The notes under the pieces are model-generated. The model was given only the letters and a program-made list of their open reading frames with translations, had not been told where the DNA came from and ran no database searches. From contig CAYURP010000051.1 of NCBI GenBank assembly GCA_964447175.1, positions 1-20,070 of the forward strand: a stretch of DNA of 20,070 nt. The letters are read 5' to 3'. Source of the DNA: CAYURP01 sp964447175. Its GTDB lineage: Bacteria > Zixibacteria > MSB-5A5 > SM23-73-2. The translations under genes and the position numbers were made by a program. Below are positions 1-7,973 of the stretch, piece after piece. Position 1 is the first letter of the stretch. Every line of letters starts with the position of its first letter.

Positions 1-1
1 C

Positions 2-127
2 AAACGAAACTGTTGTAATAGGTACAACAAAAAGAAGAGGAAAGATAAGGGCGACCCATTAAGGGTGGTGGTAAAGACAGGAGATGTCAGGTCAAGGATG
101 ACCATAAACCACAGTATCTGGCCGTAG
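2..127 (+). other. Possible 3' end of an upstream coding region; reading frame unclear
   Basis: Two plus-strand frames are open at the left edge. The frame starting at base 3 ends at a TAA at 60-62 after 19 residues (NETVVIGTTKRRGKIRATH). The frame starting at base 2 runs to a TAG at 125-127 and ends in VRSRMTINHSIWP. Neither has a visible start, so either could be the tail of a gene lying mostly outside the window. The two cannot both be the same protein unless a frameshift is present. I do not recognise either peptide. Confidence 0.25.
68..112 (+). promoter_or_regulatory. Possible small branched RNA fold upstream of purC
   Basis: Bases 68-72 (GTGGT) can pair with 108-112 (ACCAC), enclosing two hairpins: 76-79 with 85-88 (GACA/TGTC) and 90-94 with 99-103 (GGTCA/TGACC, loop AGGA). 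This makes a three-way junction. The stems are only 4-5 bp, and one of the two open reading frames at the window edge crosses it, so chance is a serious alternative. It does not match the ZTP, purine, PRPP or c-di-GMP riboswitch cores I can recall. Confidence 0.15.
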
Positions 128-196
128 CGGATAATAAGTGAAACTGAAATGCTTTGTAAGTTGTATAAATATTCAGGGAAGAAAAGGTTAAATTAC

Positions 197-234
197 GAAG
201 AAATTAAATTCTTTTAGATAATTTAGTTTTCTTC
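197..234 (+). terminator. AT-rich hairpin in the purC leader
   Basis: Bases 197-210 pair with 220-234 around a 9-base loop, giving two 7-bp helices separated by one bulged T at 227 and containing one G.T pair. It lies 41 bases upstream of the purC start. There is no T-run on its 3' side, so it is not a classic intrinsic terminator. It could end the upstream transcript weakly or shape the purC leader. Confidence 0.35.
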
Positions 235-275
235 TTAGAAAAAGATCAGAGTTTATCTAACTTTGGGAGGTTTCT

Positions 276-1202
276 ATGGAAAAGCCATTAATGGAAACAG
301 AGATAAAAGAGTTTGAACTATATGCCAGAGGTAAAGTAAGAGATATTTATGATCTGAAAGATAAGCTTCTGATCATTGCCACTGACAGGATATCCGCATT
401 TGATTGTGTTTTACCCGACGGAATTCCGGGAAAAGGAAAGATCCTGACTCAGATGTCTTTGTTCTGGTTTGATTTCATCAAGGATATAATTCCTACCCAT
501 CTTATCACCGCCGATCTGGATGAATACCCGAAGGAGTTGAAAAAATATAAAAAAGAACTCAAGGACAGATCCATGTTGGTTAAAAAAGCCAAAAGAATCA
601 ACGTGGAATGCGTGGTCCGGGGATACATTGCCGGCTCCTTCTGGAAAGAATATCAGGAGAGATTGGAAAGCTCCAACGAGAACCGGGACGTGGTTTTACA
701 CGGCATTTTTCTCTCTCCCCATCTGAAGGAATCGGAAAAACTGCCCTCCCCGGCATTCACCCCATCCACTAAAGCAGATAGTCACCATGATCTGAATATC
801 TCCTATGACCAGATGGTTAGACTGATAGGCAGGCATCTGGGTAATTTCGTAAGAGATAAAAGCATCAAGATCTATCAGACAGCATCAAATTATGCGGAAA
901 AGCAGGGTATAATTATAGCTGATACAAAATTCGAATTCGGAATAGCTAATGGTCAGATCATCTTAATCGATGAGATCTTCTCCCCTGACTCCTCGAGATT
1001 CTGGCCCATGAAAGGTTACAAACCGGGTAAATCTCAGGAGAATTTCGATAAACAATATGTCCGGGATTTTCTGGAAAAGACCAAGTGGGATAAAAAACCT
1101 CCCGCACCCAACCTCCCCCCTGAGGTAATAAAGAAAACCATACAAAAATACAAACAGGCATATGATAAATTAGTTAAGGCAAAAGTCACGGAGACAAAAT
1201 GA
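276..1202 (+). CDS. purC: Phosphoribosylaminoimidazole-succinocarboxamide (SAICAR) synthase
   Basis: Catalyses ATP-dependent joining of aspartate to CAIR to give SAICAR in cytoplasmic de novo purine synthesis. Family marks seen: ARGKVRDIYDL near the N-terminus, the RGYIAGS block at about residues 115-121, GIIIADTKFEFG, and DEIFSPDSSRFW from about residue 232. At 308 residues it belongs to the longer, yeast Ade1-like class rather than the roughly 240-residue E. coli form. A GGGAGG ribosome site at 265-270 is 5 bases before the ATG, which supports this start. The stop overlaps the purH start by 4 bases (ATGA), so the two are probably translationally coupled. One oddity is HDL (171-173) where this class usually has HDE. 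Identification is secure. Confidence 0.96.
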   Translation: MEKPLMETEIKEFELYARGKVRDIYDLKDKLLIIATDRISAFDCVLPDGIPGKGKILTQMSLFWFDFIKDIIPTHLITADLDEYPKELKKYKKELKDRSMLVKKAKRINVECVVRGYIAGSFWKEYQERLESSNENRDVVLHGIFLSPHLKESEKLPSPAFTPSTKADSHHDLNISYDQMVRLIGRHLGNFVRDKSIKIYQTASNYAEKQGIIIADTKFEFGIANGQIILIDEIFSPDSSRFWPMKGYKPGKSQENFDKQYVRDFLEKTKWDKKPPAPNLPPEVIKKTIQKYKQAYDKLVKAKVTETK

Positions 1203-2776
1203 ACCAGGATAAAAAACCGATAAAGATAAGGAGAGCTTTAATCAGCGTCTCGGATAAAAAAAACTTAACCTATCTGGCTAAGGGGCTGGAGAAATTCGGA
1301 GTGGAGATCATCTCCACCGGCGGCACCGAAGCTTACCTTAAAAAGGTCGGAATAAAGACCACCTCCATTTCAGATTTCACTGATTCTCCTGAGATATTAG
1401 GGGGAAGGGTTAAAACCCTCCATCCTAAGGTGTTTGGAGCCATCCTGGCTAAAAGGGATGACGAGCAGCATAAAAAAGACATCGCCAAGCATAATCTGAG
1501 ACCTCTGGATATGGTAGTGGTCAATCTTTACCCCTTTGAGGAAACTATAAAAAAAGAGAATGTAACGCCGGATGAAATAATCGAGCAAATTGATATCGGG
1601 GGGGTAACGCTTTTAAGAGCAGCTGCTAAAAACCATCTCTGGGTTGCGATAGTGACCGATCCTGACTCCTACGAGAGGATAATCCAGGAAATGGAGGAAA
1701 ACCAAGGTTCGCTCTCCCTTTCCACCCGGATGAGCCTAGCCCTTGAAGCTTTTAAACATACTGCATCCTATGACCGGACCATATCTAACCACTTCCAAAA
1801 AGAGATCAAAAAGGAAGATGAATTTCCGCTGATTATAAGTTCATCTTATCAGAAGATTCAAGACCTAAGATACGGGGAAAACCCTCATCAGAGAGGTGCC
1901 TTTTACAAGGATCTGGATTATAACGGACCCTCCATCGCCTCCTCAGAGCTTCTATCCGGAAAGGAGCTTTCCTTTAATAATATAAATGACCTGGATGCCA
2001 CCCTGGGGATGATCCAGGATTTTGAAAAACCATTTGCCGCAGTGGTCAAGCATACCAATCCCTGCGGGGCTGCCTGTGGAAATACCCTGGCTCAGGCTTA
2101 TGAGGATGCCCTGGCATCAGATCCTTTATCTGCTTTCGGATGCATAATAGGCTTAAACCGAGTGGTGGATCTAAAAACCGCAGAAAAAATTCACGAAACC
2201 TTCTTTGTGGAATGCGTAATTGCTCCCGGATACGAGCCAGAGGCTTTCCAGCTTTTAAAAAAGAAGAAAAACCGAAGATTCCTAAGATGTCCTGAGCTTC
2301 CCGATTCAAAAAGATCAACTGGTTATGATTTGAAAACCGTTAAGGGAGGACTTTTAATCCAGACCTCAGATCAGCATCAGATAACAGAAAAGGATTTAAA
2401 AGTGGTAACTCAAGCTCAACCTGACCCGGAACAGATCAAATCCCTTCTCTTTGCCTGGAAAATTGTGAAATGGATAAAATCCAATGCCATAGTTTTAGTA
2501 CAGGGAGAAAAGACCGTAGGAATAGGTGCTGGCCAGATGAGCCGGGTGGATTCAGTTATAATAGCTAAAAGAAAAGCCGGTCCAAGGTCCCAAGGGGCTG
2601 TCTTAGGCTCAGATGCCTTTTTCCCCATGCGGGACGGGGTGGATGAGGCTGCCAGAGCCGGGGTGAAAGCCATTATCCAACCTGGTGGATCCAAAGGTGA
2701 CCCTGAGGTGATTAAAGCTGCTGATGAACACAATATTCCTATGGTTTTTACAGGTATCAGACATTTTAGACACTAA
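1199..2776 (+). CDS. purH: Bifunctional AICAR transformylase / IMP cyclohydrolase
   Basis: Carries out the last two steps of IMP synthesis: formyl transfer from 10-formyl-tetrahydrofolate to AICAR, then ring closure. The N-terminal cyclohydrolase (MGS-like) domain shows SVSDKKNL, STGGTEAYL, GGRVKTLHPKVFGAIL and IDIGGVTLLRAAAKNH. The C-terminal transformylase domain shows RYGENPHQRGAFY, the catalytic Lys-His pair at K284-H285 in VVKHTNPCGAA, GAGQMSRVDS, and the terminal IIQPGGSKGD...VFTGIRHFRH. Its 525 residues match the usual family length, so both domains are intact. It overlaps purC by 4 bases and is followed by a 78-base AT-rich gap with a GC palindrome, probably the end of the purine unit. 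Confidence 0.97.
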   Translation: MNQDKKPIKIRRALISVSDKKNLTYLAKGLEKFGVEIISTGGTEAYLKKVGIKTTSISDFTDSPEILGGRVKTLHPKVFGAILAKRDDEQHKKDIAKHNLRPLDMVVVNLYPFEETIKKENVTPDEIIEQIDIGGVTLLRAAAKNHLWVAIVTDPDSYERIIQEMEENQGSLSLSTRMSLALEAFKHTASYDRTISNHFQKEIKKEDEFPLIISSSYQKIQDLRYGENPHQRGAFYKDLDYNGPSIASSELLSGKELSFNNINDLDATLGMIQDFEKPFAAVVKHTNPCGAACGNTLAQAYEDALASDPLSAFGCIIGLNRVVDLKTAEKIHETFFVECVIAPGYEPEAFQLLKKKKNRRFLRCPELPDSKRSTGYDLKTVKGGLLIQTSDQHQITEKDLKVVTQAQPDPEQIKSLLFAWKIVKWIKSNAIVLVQGEKTVGIGAGQMSRVDSVIIAKRKAGPRSQGAVLGSDAFFPMRDGVDEAARAGVKAIIQPGGSKGDPEVIKAADEHNIPMVFTGIRHFRH

Positions 2777-2811
2777 TTTCTTGATTAAATAATTTTTTTG
2801 TGTATTTTATT

Positions 2812-2843
2812 GTCGGCGGACCGCCGACCGCGGTCTGCGGACG
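2812..2843. repeat. GC-rich palindromic element before coaBC
   Basis: GTCGGCGG (2812-2819) and CCGCCGAC (2821-2828) form a perfect 8-base inverted repeat around one base. It is followed directly by the perfect 10-base palindrome GACCGCGGTC (2826-2835) and a further GCGGAC. The block is sharply GC-rich between an AT-rich purH 3' flank and the coaBC start, which looks like an inserted REP-like or other dispersed palindrome. Copy number elsewhere in the genome cannot be seen here. Confidence 0.5.
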
Positions 2844-2854
2844 GTTTAATAGAA

Positions 2855-4057
2855 ATGCTTAAAGGCAAAAAGATAATCCTGGGAATCACCGGTGGCATTG
2901 CAGCCTATAAGTCCGCTTTAGTCTGCAGGAGACTGAAAAAACTGGGGGCTGAGGTTATTGTGGTGATGACCCAGGCTGGGACTAAATTCATCACCCCTCT
3001 GACCATGGAAACCCTCTCGGAAAATGAAGTGGCAACTGAGCTTTTCCCTGAAAAAAAGATGGTGGGAACCAGGCACGTGAGCCTGGCTGATTGGTGCGAT
3101 CTGGTCCTGATCGCTCCGGCTACCGCTAATATAATCGGAAAGATAAAAGCAGGAATAGCCAATGATATCCTTTCCACAGTTGTTATCTCCACCAAATCTC
3201 AGGTAGTTCTGGCTCCGGCTATGAACGTGAAGATGTGGGAAAATCCCATATTCCAGGAAAACGTCTCTGAGCTAAAGAAATTAGGTTACAGATTTATAGA
3301 GCCGGGCACTGGAGACTTAGCCTGTGGCTATGAGGGCAAGGGAAGAATGGCTGAGCCGGTACAGATCGTGCAAGAGATAATTAAGCTCCTGAACACAAAG
3401 AAAGACCTGGAAGGTAAATCTATCCTAGTAACTGCCTCCCGAACTGTTGAACCCATTGATCCCATAAGATATCTTTCCAATCGCTCTACCGGTAAGATGG
3501 GTTTTGCCATAGCTCAGGCTGCTTTTTCCAGAGGAGCCAAAGTAACTTTAGTAAGTGGACCCTCCTCTTTAGAACCACCTACTGGTATTAATTTCATCTC
3601 CGTTTACAGTGCCGATCAAATGAGAAATCAAGTGAAAAACAATTTCAGGAAAGCGGATTGCCTGGTAATGGCAGCTGCGGTCTCTGATTTCACCCCGGAG
3701 AAAACTGTGCCTGATAAGATAAAAAAGGATCAGGCCCAGCTGGTTTTAAAATTGAAAAAAACACCGGACATCTTAAAAGAGATGGGAAAAAGAAAAGGAA
3801 AAAAGATACTGGTGGGGTTTTCTTTGGAAACTGAAAACGAGATCGAAAATTCAAAAAGCAAGTTAAAGGAGAAGAATCTGGATTTGATCGTGGTGAACAA
3901 TCCCAACCAGCTTAATGCCGGCTTTGAGGTGGATACCAATGTCGCCACCATCATCGATAAAAAAGGGAAAATCCAAAGACTACCCCTGATGAGTAAAAAG
4001 GATTTAGCTGATAAGATCTTAGATAAAGTTGCACTATTGTTGAAAAAATCCGGATAA
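2855..4057 (+). CDS. coaBC: Phosphopantothenoylcysteine decarboxylase / phosphopantothenate-cysteine ligase
   Basis: Bifunctional flavoprotein of coenzyme A synthesis: CoaB joins cysteine to 4'-phosphopantothenate and CoaC decarboxylates the product using FMN. The CoaC half shows GITGGIAAYKS, the active-site His at H74 (RHVSLADW), the PAMN motif with N124, and C157 in LACGYEGKGRM. The CoaB half shows NRSTGKMGFAIA, a KKTPDIL...VGFSLET block and DLIVVNNP. I place the start at the ATG at 2855. The frame extends upstream to a TTG at 2798, but that would translate the GC palindrome into a non-conserved 19-residue leader, whereas homologues begin at the MLKGKKIILGITGG region. No strong ribosome site precedes either start. 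About 400 residues, the normal length. Confidence 0.94.
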   Translation: MLKGKKIILGITGGIAAYKSALVCRRLKKLGAEVIVVMTQAGTKFITPLTMETLSENEVATELFPEKKMVGTRHVSLADWCDLVLIAPATANIIGKIKAGIANDILSTVVISTKSQVVLAPAMNVKMWENPIFQENVSELKKLGYRFIEPGTGDLACGYEGKGRMAEPVQIVQEIIKLLNTKKDLEGKSILVTASRTVEPIDPIRYLSNRSTGKMGFAIAQAAFSRGAKVTLVSGPSSLEPPTGINFISVYSADQMRNQVKNNFRKADCLVMAAAVSDFTPEKTVPDKIKKDQAQLVLKLKKTPDILKEMGKRKGKKILVGFSLETENEIENSKSKLKEKNLDLIVVNNPNQLNAGFEVDTNVATIIDKKGKIQRLPLMSKKDLADKILDKVALLLKKSG

Positions 4058-4064
4058 GAAAAAG

Positions 4065-4769
4065 ATGGATATGGAATATGAAAAGATGCTGGAAGCATAC
4101 GCCCTGACCAAACGCTTTATCAAGCAGCAGATAGATTTGGGATTTGACCAGCTTTATTTGTCGGAAAAGCCTGAAAGCTCCTCCTCCTCCTCCCCCTCCC
4201 CCTCCGCTTCTCAGGGACTGGATAATTTTTACCAGAGTATAAAGAACTGCCAGGAATGTCATCTTCATAAGCACAGAACCAACCTGGTCTTTGGTATGGG
4301 TAATCCTCAAGCCAATTTGATGTTTGTGGGTGAGGCACCGGGAAGAGAAGAGGATCTTCAGGGAAAACCATTTGTGGGAAGAGCCGGCCAGCTTCTTGAC
4401 AAAATTCTGGCAGCTATCGATTTCAAACGGGAGGAAGTCTATATCGGAAACATATTGAAATGCCGTCCCCCGGAGAACCGGGACCCACTTCCGGAGGAAG
4501 TGGATAAATGCGAACCCTATCTTTTGAAGCAGATAGAGATAATAAAACCCAGGATAATTTGTGCCCTGGGAAGAATCTCAGCCCAGGTTCTTTTAAAAAC
4601 CAAATTACCTCTAAATCAACTCAGAGGAAGATTTCATGACTACCACGGGATAAAATTCCTGGTGACCTACCACCCGGCAGCGCTTTTGCGCTATCCCCAG
4701 TACAAACGCCAGACCTGGGAGGACGTGCAGCTTCTGAGAAAAGAACATGACAAATTACTTACAAGTTAA
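4065..4769 (+). CDS. Uracil-DNA glycosylase, family 4-type with [4Fe-4S] cluster
   Basis: Removes uracil from DNA to start base-excision repair. Family marks seen: GEAPG at 89-93 followed by the GKPFVGRAGQLLD block, YIGNILKCRPPENRDP, CALGRISAQVLL, and the C-terminal motif YHPAALLR with H203. Four cysteines, C62, C65, C133 and C149, have the spacing expected for the iron-sulfur cluster of this family. An N-terminal extension of about 55 residues precedes the catalytic domain: a probable helix, then a low-complexity serine/proline linker (38-49) encoded by a CT-rich tract. The start lies 7 bases after the coaBC stop; a second ATG two codons later is possible. Annotation as a type 4 or type 5 enzyme would need alignment, but the GEAPG motif favours type 4. 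Confidence 0.93.
   Translation: MDMEYEKMLEAYALTKRFIKQQIDLGFDQLYLSEKPESSSSSSPSPSASQGLDNFYQSIKNCQECHLHKHRTNLVFGMGNPQANLMFVGEAPGREEDLQGKPFVGRAGQLLDKILAAIDFKREEVYIGNILKCRPPENRDPLPEEVDKCEPYLLKQIEIIKPRIICALGRISAQVLLKTKLPLNQLRGRFHDYHGIKFLVTYHPAALLRYPQYKRQTWEDVQLLRKEHDKLLTS
4178..4205 (+). repeat. CT-rich simple-sequence tract inside the uracil-DNA glycosylase gene
   Basis: Repeated TCC codons, then alternating CCC and TCC codons, encode six consecutive serines (38-43) followed by PSPS. It is a low-complexity linker-coding tract in frame, between the N-terminal extension and the first cluster cysteine. Confidence 0.7.
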
Positions 4770-4808
4770 ATTGACTGTTATTGAGGATATAAATGTGAGG
4801 GTATAGAT

Positions 4809-6203
4809 ATGGCTGAAAAGAATACACCTGTCTCAAGATCGATTCCGACTGACAGAGTACCTCCCCAGGCACAGGAGGTAGAGCAGGCTGTTTTGGGAGC
4901 TATGCTTTTGGACCGGGAAGCCATTGGTAAATCCATTGAGATTCTGGACGAGAGTTGTTTTTACAGCCCGGCTCATCAGAAGATATTCTCAGCCATCGTT
5001 TCTCTTTACGACCGGGGGGAACCAGCCGATCTGGTGACCTTGCCTGAGGAATTGAGCAAAAGGAAACAAATGGAACAGGTGGGAGGCAGGCTTTATATAA
5101 TAGGTTTAGTGGAGGGAGTAGCTACCTCCGCCAATATCGAATATCACTGCAGAATCGTTTTAGAGAAATCCACCTTAAGAAAACTCATTGAAACATCGAC
5201 CGAGGTTATAACTAAATGTTACAATGAATCTGAGGACGTGAATGTATTGTTAGATAACGCCGAACAAAGGATCTTCGAAATATCAGAGAAAAGAATTAAA
5301 CAGGGATTTATCTCTTTATCGGATATTCTGCCTCATACCTTCGAGTCTATCGACCGCATAAAAGAAGGTTATATCTCCGGCTTACCCACCGGCTTTTTGG
5401 AGTTGGACAATTTAACTGCCGGGCTCCAGAAATCTGACCTGGTAGTGGTAGCCGGTAGACCATCCATGGGAAAAACATCGTTCTGTTTGTCCTTCGTTGA
5501 AAACATGGCAGTGGAGAATAAAATTCCTGCAGCCATATTCAGTCTGGAGATGGAGAAAAATCAACTGGCTAACCGGATGCTGTGCAGTCGAGCCCGAATC
5601 AGCTCCCACAAGATGAGATCCGGAAGACTGAGCGATCACGAGTGGACTAACCTGTCCATTGCAGTTGGTCCACTTTCTGAAGCTAAGATATTTGTGGATG
5701 ATACACCGGGAATGGGCGTTCTGGAGATGAGAGCAAAAGCCCGAAGGTTGAAGGCAAAGGAGGACATCGGTCTGGTAGTAGTTGACTATCTCCAGCTGAT
5801 GCAGGGACCCAGGGGCGCAGAATCAAGACAGCAGGAGATTGCCATGATCTCCAGATCATTGAAAGGGTTGGCCAAGGATTTAAATGTCCCGGTGGTGGCT
5901 TGTTCCCAGCTTTCCCGGGCAGTTGAGACCAGAGGGGGAGAACGCCGACCCCAGTTAGCTGATCTAAGAGAATCAGGCGCCATTGAACAGGATGCGGACC
6001 TGGTAATCTTCATCTACCGTCCGGAACTTTATGGAATTAAAAATATAGATTTCAAAAAGGATAAGATATCCACCGAGGGAATTGCCGAGATAATTGTAGC
6101 CAAACATAGAAACGGTCCCACAGGTAGCGTTCTATTAAGCTTTGTCAAACAATATGCCCGATTCGAAAATCCCGAGCTGGTGCACACGGAAACCCCCTTT
6201 TAA
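4809..6203 (+). CDS. dnaB: Replicative DNA helicase
   Basis: Hexameric 5'-3' helicase that unwinds DNA at the replication fork. The N-terminal DnaB domain begins at about residue 18 (PPQAQEVEQAVLGAMLLD). The RecA-like C-terminal domain carries Walker A GRPSMGKT at 216-223, the IFSLEM block, a Walker B LVVVDYLQLM, and the motif around ACSQLSRAVE...QLADLRESGAIEQDAD, ending with AKHRNGPTG. At 464 residues it is full length, with no intein or insertion. It starts 39 bases after the uracil-DNA glycosylase stop, with a GAGGG-type ribosome site about 7 bases upstream. rplI, a frequent dnaB neighbour elsewhere, is absent here. Confidence 0.97.
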   Translation: MAEKNTPVSRSIPTDRVPPQAQEVEQAVLGAMLLDREAIGKSIEILDESCFYSPAHQKIFSAIVSLYDRGEPADLVTLPEELSKRKQMEQVGGRLYIIGLVEGVATSANIEYHCRIVLEKSTLRKLIETSTEVITKCYNESEDVNVLLDNAEQRIFEISEKRIKQGFISLSDILPHTFESIDRIKEGYISGLPTGFLELDNLTAGLQKSDLVVVAGRPSMGKTSFCLSFVENMAVENKIPAAIFSLEMEKNQLANRMLCSRARISSHKMRSGRLSDHEWTNLSIAVGPLSEAKIFVDDTPGMGVLEMRAKARRLKAKEDIGLVVVDYLQLMQGPRGAESRQQEIAMISRSLKGLAKDLNVPVVACSQLSRAVETRGGERRPQLADLRESGAIEQDADLVIFIYRPELYGIKNIDFKKDKISTEGIAEIIVAKHRNGPTGSVLLSFVKQYARFENPELVHTETPF

Positions 6204-6225
6204 AAAAATAATTCAAGTCGCTTAG

Positions 6226-7026
6226 ATGTCTACAGCTAATCAGGCCATAAAAGACAGAAACCTGCTTCGAGCTATTGGAAGAAAAACCTTGGGCTTTTTC
6301 GAGGAGGTGGGGGGAGTAGCCATTCTGATCAAAAATATCTTATTTGCTTTGCCTAAAGTCTTTCGCAGTTTCCATCTGACCACCGAACAGATGCTTTCCA
6401 TGGGGGTGAATTCACTGCCCTTGGTACTGATCACTTCCATTTTTACCGGAGCGGTCTCGTCTGTTCAGGCAGCCTACCAGTTTTCAGATTACGTGCCCAT
6501 GAGATACCTGGGAACTGCCGTGGGCAAAGCGGTGATAATAGAGCTGGGTCCGGTTTTAACCGCTCTGGTTGTGGCCGGAAGGGTGGGAGCAGGCATCGCT
6601 GCTGAGCTGGGAACCATGAGGGTAACCGAACAGATAGATGCACTGGAAACCTTGGCCTTAGACCCCACAAGATATCTGGTGGTCCCCAGATTTATGAGCG
6701 GCATAATTATGCTCCCGGTCTTGACCATCTTTTCCGATTTTGTGGCTCTTTTAGGAGGTCTGGGAGTAGCGGTCTTCTTTCTGAACGTATCCTCCCATAC
6801 CTTCTTAAACGGAGTGAAGCTTTTCTTTCATCTCAGAGACCTTTCCGGAGGATTATTCAAGGCATTGATATTTGGAGGCATAATTGCCATTATCGGATGC
6901 TACCAGGGATTCCGAACCAGAGGCGGAGCAGAGGGTGTGGGAAGATCCACCACCCGGGCAGTAGTGCTTTCCGCTGTTTTGATCCTGATATTCGATTACG
7001 TAATCGCCACCTTACTTTTCGGATGA
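6226..7026 (+). CDS. mlaE: MlaE-type ABC transporter permease
   Basis: Inner-membrane permease of the Mla/Mce-type phospholipid transport system, which moves lipids between the inner and outer membranes. Family marks seen: SMGVNSLPLVLITSIFTGAV, ELGPVLTALVVAGRVGAG, and the AAELGTMRVTEQIDALE block that contacts the ATPase, followed by several hydrophobic segments through to the C-terminus. Length of 266 residues is typical. There is no clear Shine-Dalgarno site before this ATG, which lies 22 bases after dnaB. The ATPase gene mlaF starts one base after the stop, so they form a pair. Confidence 0.93.
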   Translation: MSTANQAIKDRNLLRAIGRKTLGFFEEVGGVAILIKNILFALPKVFRSFHLTTEQMLSMGVNSLPLVLITSIFTGAVSSVQAAYQFSDYVPMRYLGTAVGKAVIIELGPVLTALVVAGRVGAGIAAELGTMRVTEQIDALETLALDPTRYLVVPRFMSGIIMLPVLTIFSDFVALLGGLGVAVFFLNVSSHTFLNGVKLFFHLRDLSGGLFKALIFGGIIAIIGCYQGFRTRGGAEGVGRSTTRAVVLSAVLILIFDYVIATLLFG

Positions 7027-7027
7027 A

Positions 7028-7780
7028 ATGATAAAAATAGATAACCTTCATAAAAGCTTTGGAGAAAATAAAGTCCTGGATGGCGTGAATCTGGAGATTG
7101 AAAAGGGCGAAACCATAGTGATTATCGGCAGGAGCGGGTGCGGCAAATCGGTCCTTTTAAAGCACATCATCGGTTTGTTAAGACCGGATCAGGGTCAAAT
7201 CTTTATCGACGGGGAAGATGTAACCTCCTATACCAACGAAAAACTCTTCAAGCTCAGGCAAAGGTGCGGTATGCTTTTTCAGGCTTCAGCTCTTTTTGAT
7301 TCCATGACCGTGGAAGAGAATGTGGGCTTGGGTTTAAGGGAACACAGGCTTTTGCCTGAGAATGAAATAAAAGAGAAAATCAGGGAGAAGTTAAAATTAG
7401 TAGGGCTCTCCGGCGTGGAAGAGGTTATGCCTGCGGAGTTATCCGGAGGTATGAAGAAAAGGGTGGGGCTGGCTCGAGCCATAGCTATGGATCCGGAATT
7501 CGTTCTCTACGACGAGCCAACTACCGGGCTGGATCCCATTATGGCCGATGCCATAAACGATCTGATAATCAGCCTGAGAAACAAGCTCTCCATCACCTCC
7601 ATTGCCGTTACCCACGATATAGTCTCGGCATCCAAAATTGCAGACAGGATAGCCATGCTCTATCAGGGAAAAATCATCTTTGTGGGAACGCCCGATGAGA
7701 TCAAAAAATCGGATAACGCTTTAGTTCACCAATTCATTACCGGATCAGCTGAAGGTCCCATCAAGACCATTAAAGAGTAA
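7028..7780 (+). CDS. mlaF: MlaF-type ABC transporter ATP-binding protein
   Basis: Cytoplasmic ATPase that drives the MlaE permease in lipid transport. All ABC motifs are present: Walker A GRSGCGKS at 34-41, the ABC signature LSGGMKKR from residue 138, Walker B ending at D162-E163 (VLYDEPTTGLDP), and the H-loop H196 in VTHD. The start is one base after the mlaE stop. The MCE-domain partner MlaD, often the next gene, is not here: a 193-base gap and then radA follow. Size (250 residues) is typical. Confidence 0.93.
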   Translation: MIKIDNLHKSFGENKVLDGVNLEIEKGETIVIIGRSGCGKSVLLKHIIGLLRPDQGQIFIDGEDVTSYTNEKLFKLRQRCGMLFQASALFDSMTVEENVGLGLREHRLLPENEIKEKIREKLKLVGLSGVEEVMPAELSGGMKKRVGLARAIAMDPEFVLYDEPTTGLDPIMADAINDLIISLRNKLSITSIAVTHDIVSASKIADRIAMLYQGKIIFVGTPDEIKKSDNALVHQFITGSAEGPIKTIKE

Positions 7781-7841
7781 ATCGATAAAACGCTATTTTT
7801 GATATTGGATTTGTTAATAAGAATTCAGAATAAGTTGGAGT

Positions 7842-7859
7842 GTCAAGCTTCAGCTTGAC
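7842..7859. repeat. Perfect 8-bp inverted repeat in the mlaF-radA gap
   Basis: GTCAAGCT (7842-7849) and AGCTTGAC (7852-7859) are perfect inverted repeats separated by TC. The hairpin lies 61 bases after the mlaF stop in a gene-free 193-base gap. There is no T-run beyond it, so it is a poor intrinsic terminator and may be a dispersed palindromic repeat. Confidence 0.45.
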
Positions 7860-7973
7860 TTCAAACTTCAAAAGAAAAATGTATGTGCCTCTGGATTATA
7901 GATCACCCTTCATTGCGAGTTTTAAGCTATGTAATCAGTCTATGTAACAAGGAATTCTTTCCCAGAAAAAACT

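Noticed and set aside
68..112. A tRNA-like cloverleaf upstream of purC
   Set aside because: Only two short inner hairpins are present, with no seven-base acceptor stem, T-loop motif or recognisable anticodon arm.
161..170. TATAAAT as a -10 box for purC
   Set aside because: No acceptable -35 hexamer lies 16-18 bases upstream, and such AT-rich strings are common here.
2798..2854. TTG-initiated 19-residue N-terminal extension of coaBC
   Set aside because: It would be the translation of a GC palindrome, has no ribosome site, and homologues start at the ATG at 2855.
3951..4371. Minus-strand open frames with glycine- or arginine-rich tracts opposite the uracil-DNA glycosylase gene
   Set aside because: They are shadows of the polyserine-coding tract and the conserved gene on the plus strand.
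7908..7920. CTTCATTGCGAG, resembling one end of a widespread ATTGCGAG-type dispersed repeat
   Set aside because: Only a dozen bases match and no opposite arm is present, so it is too short to claim a repeat.
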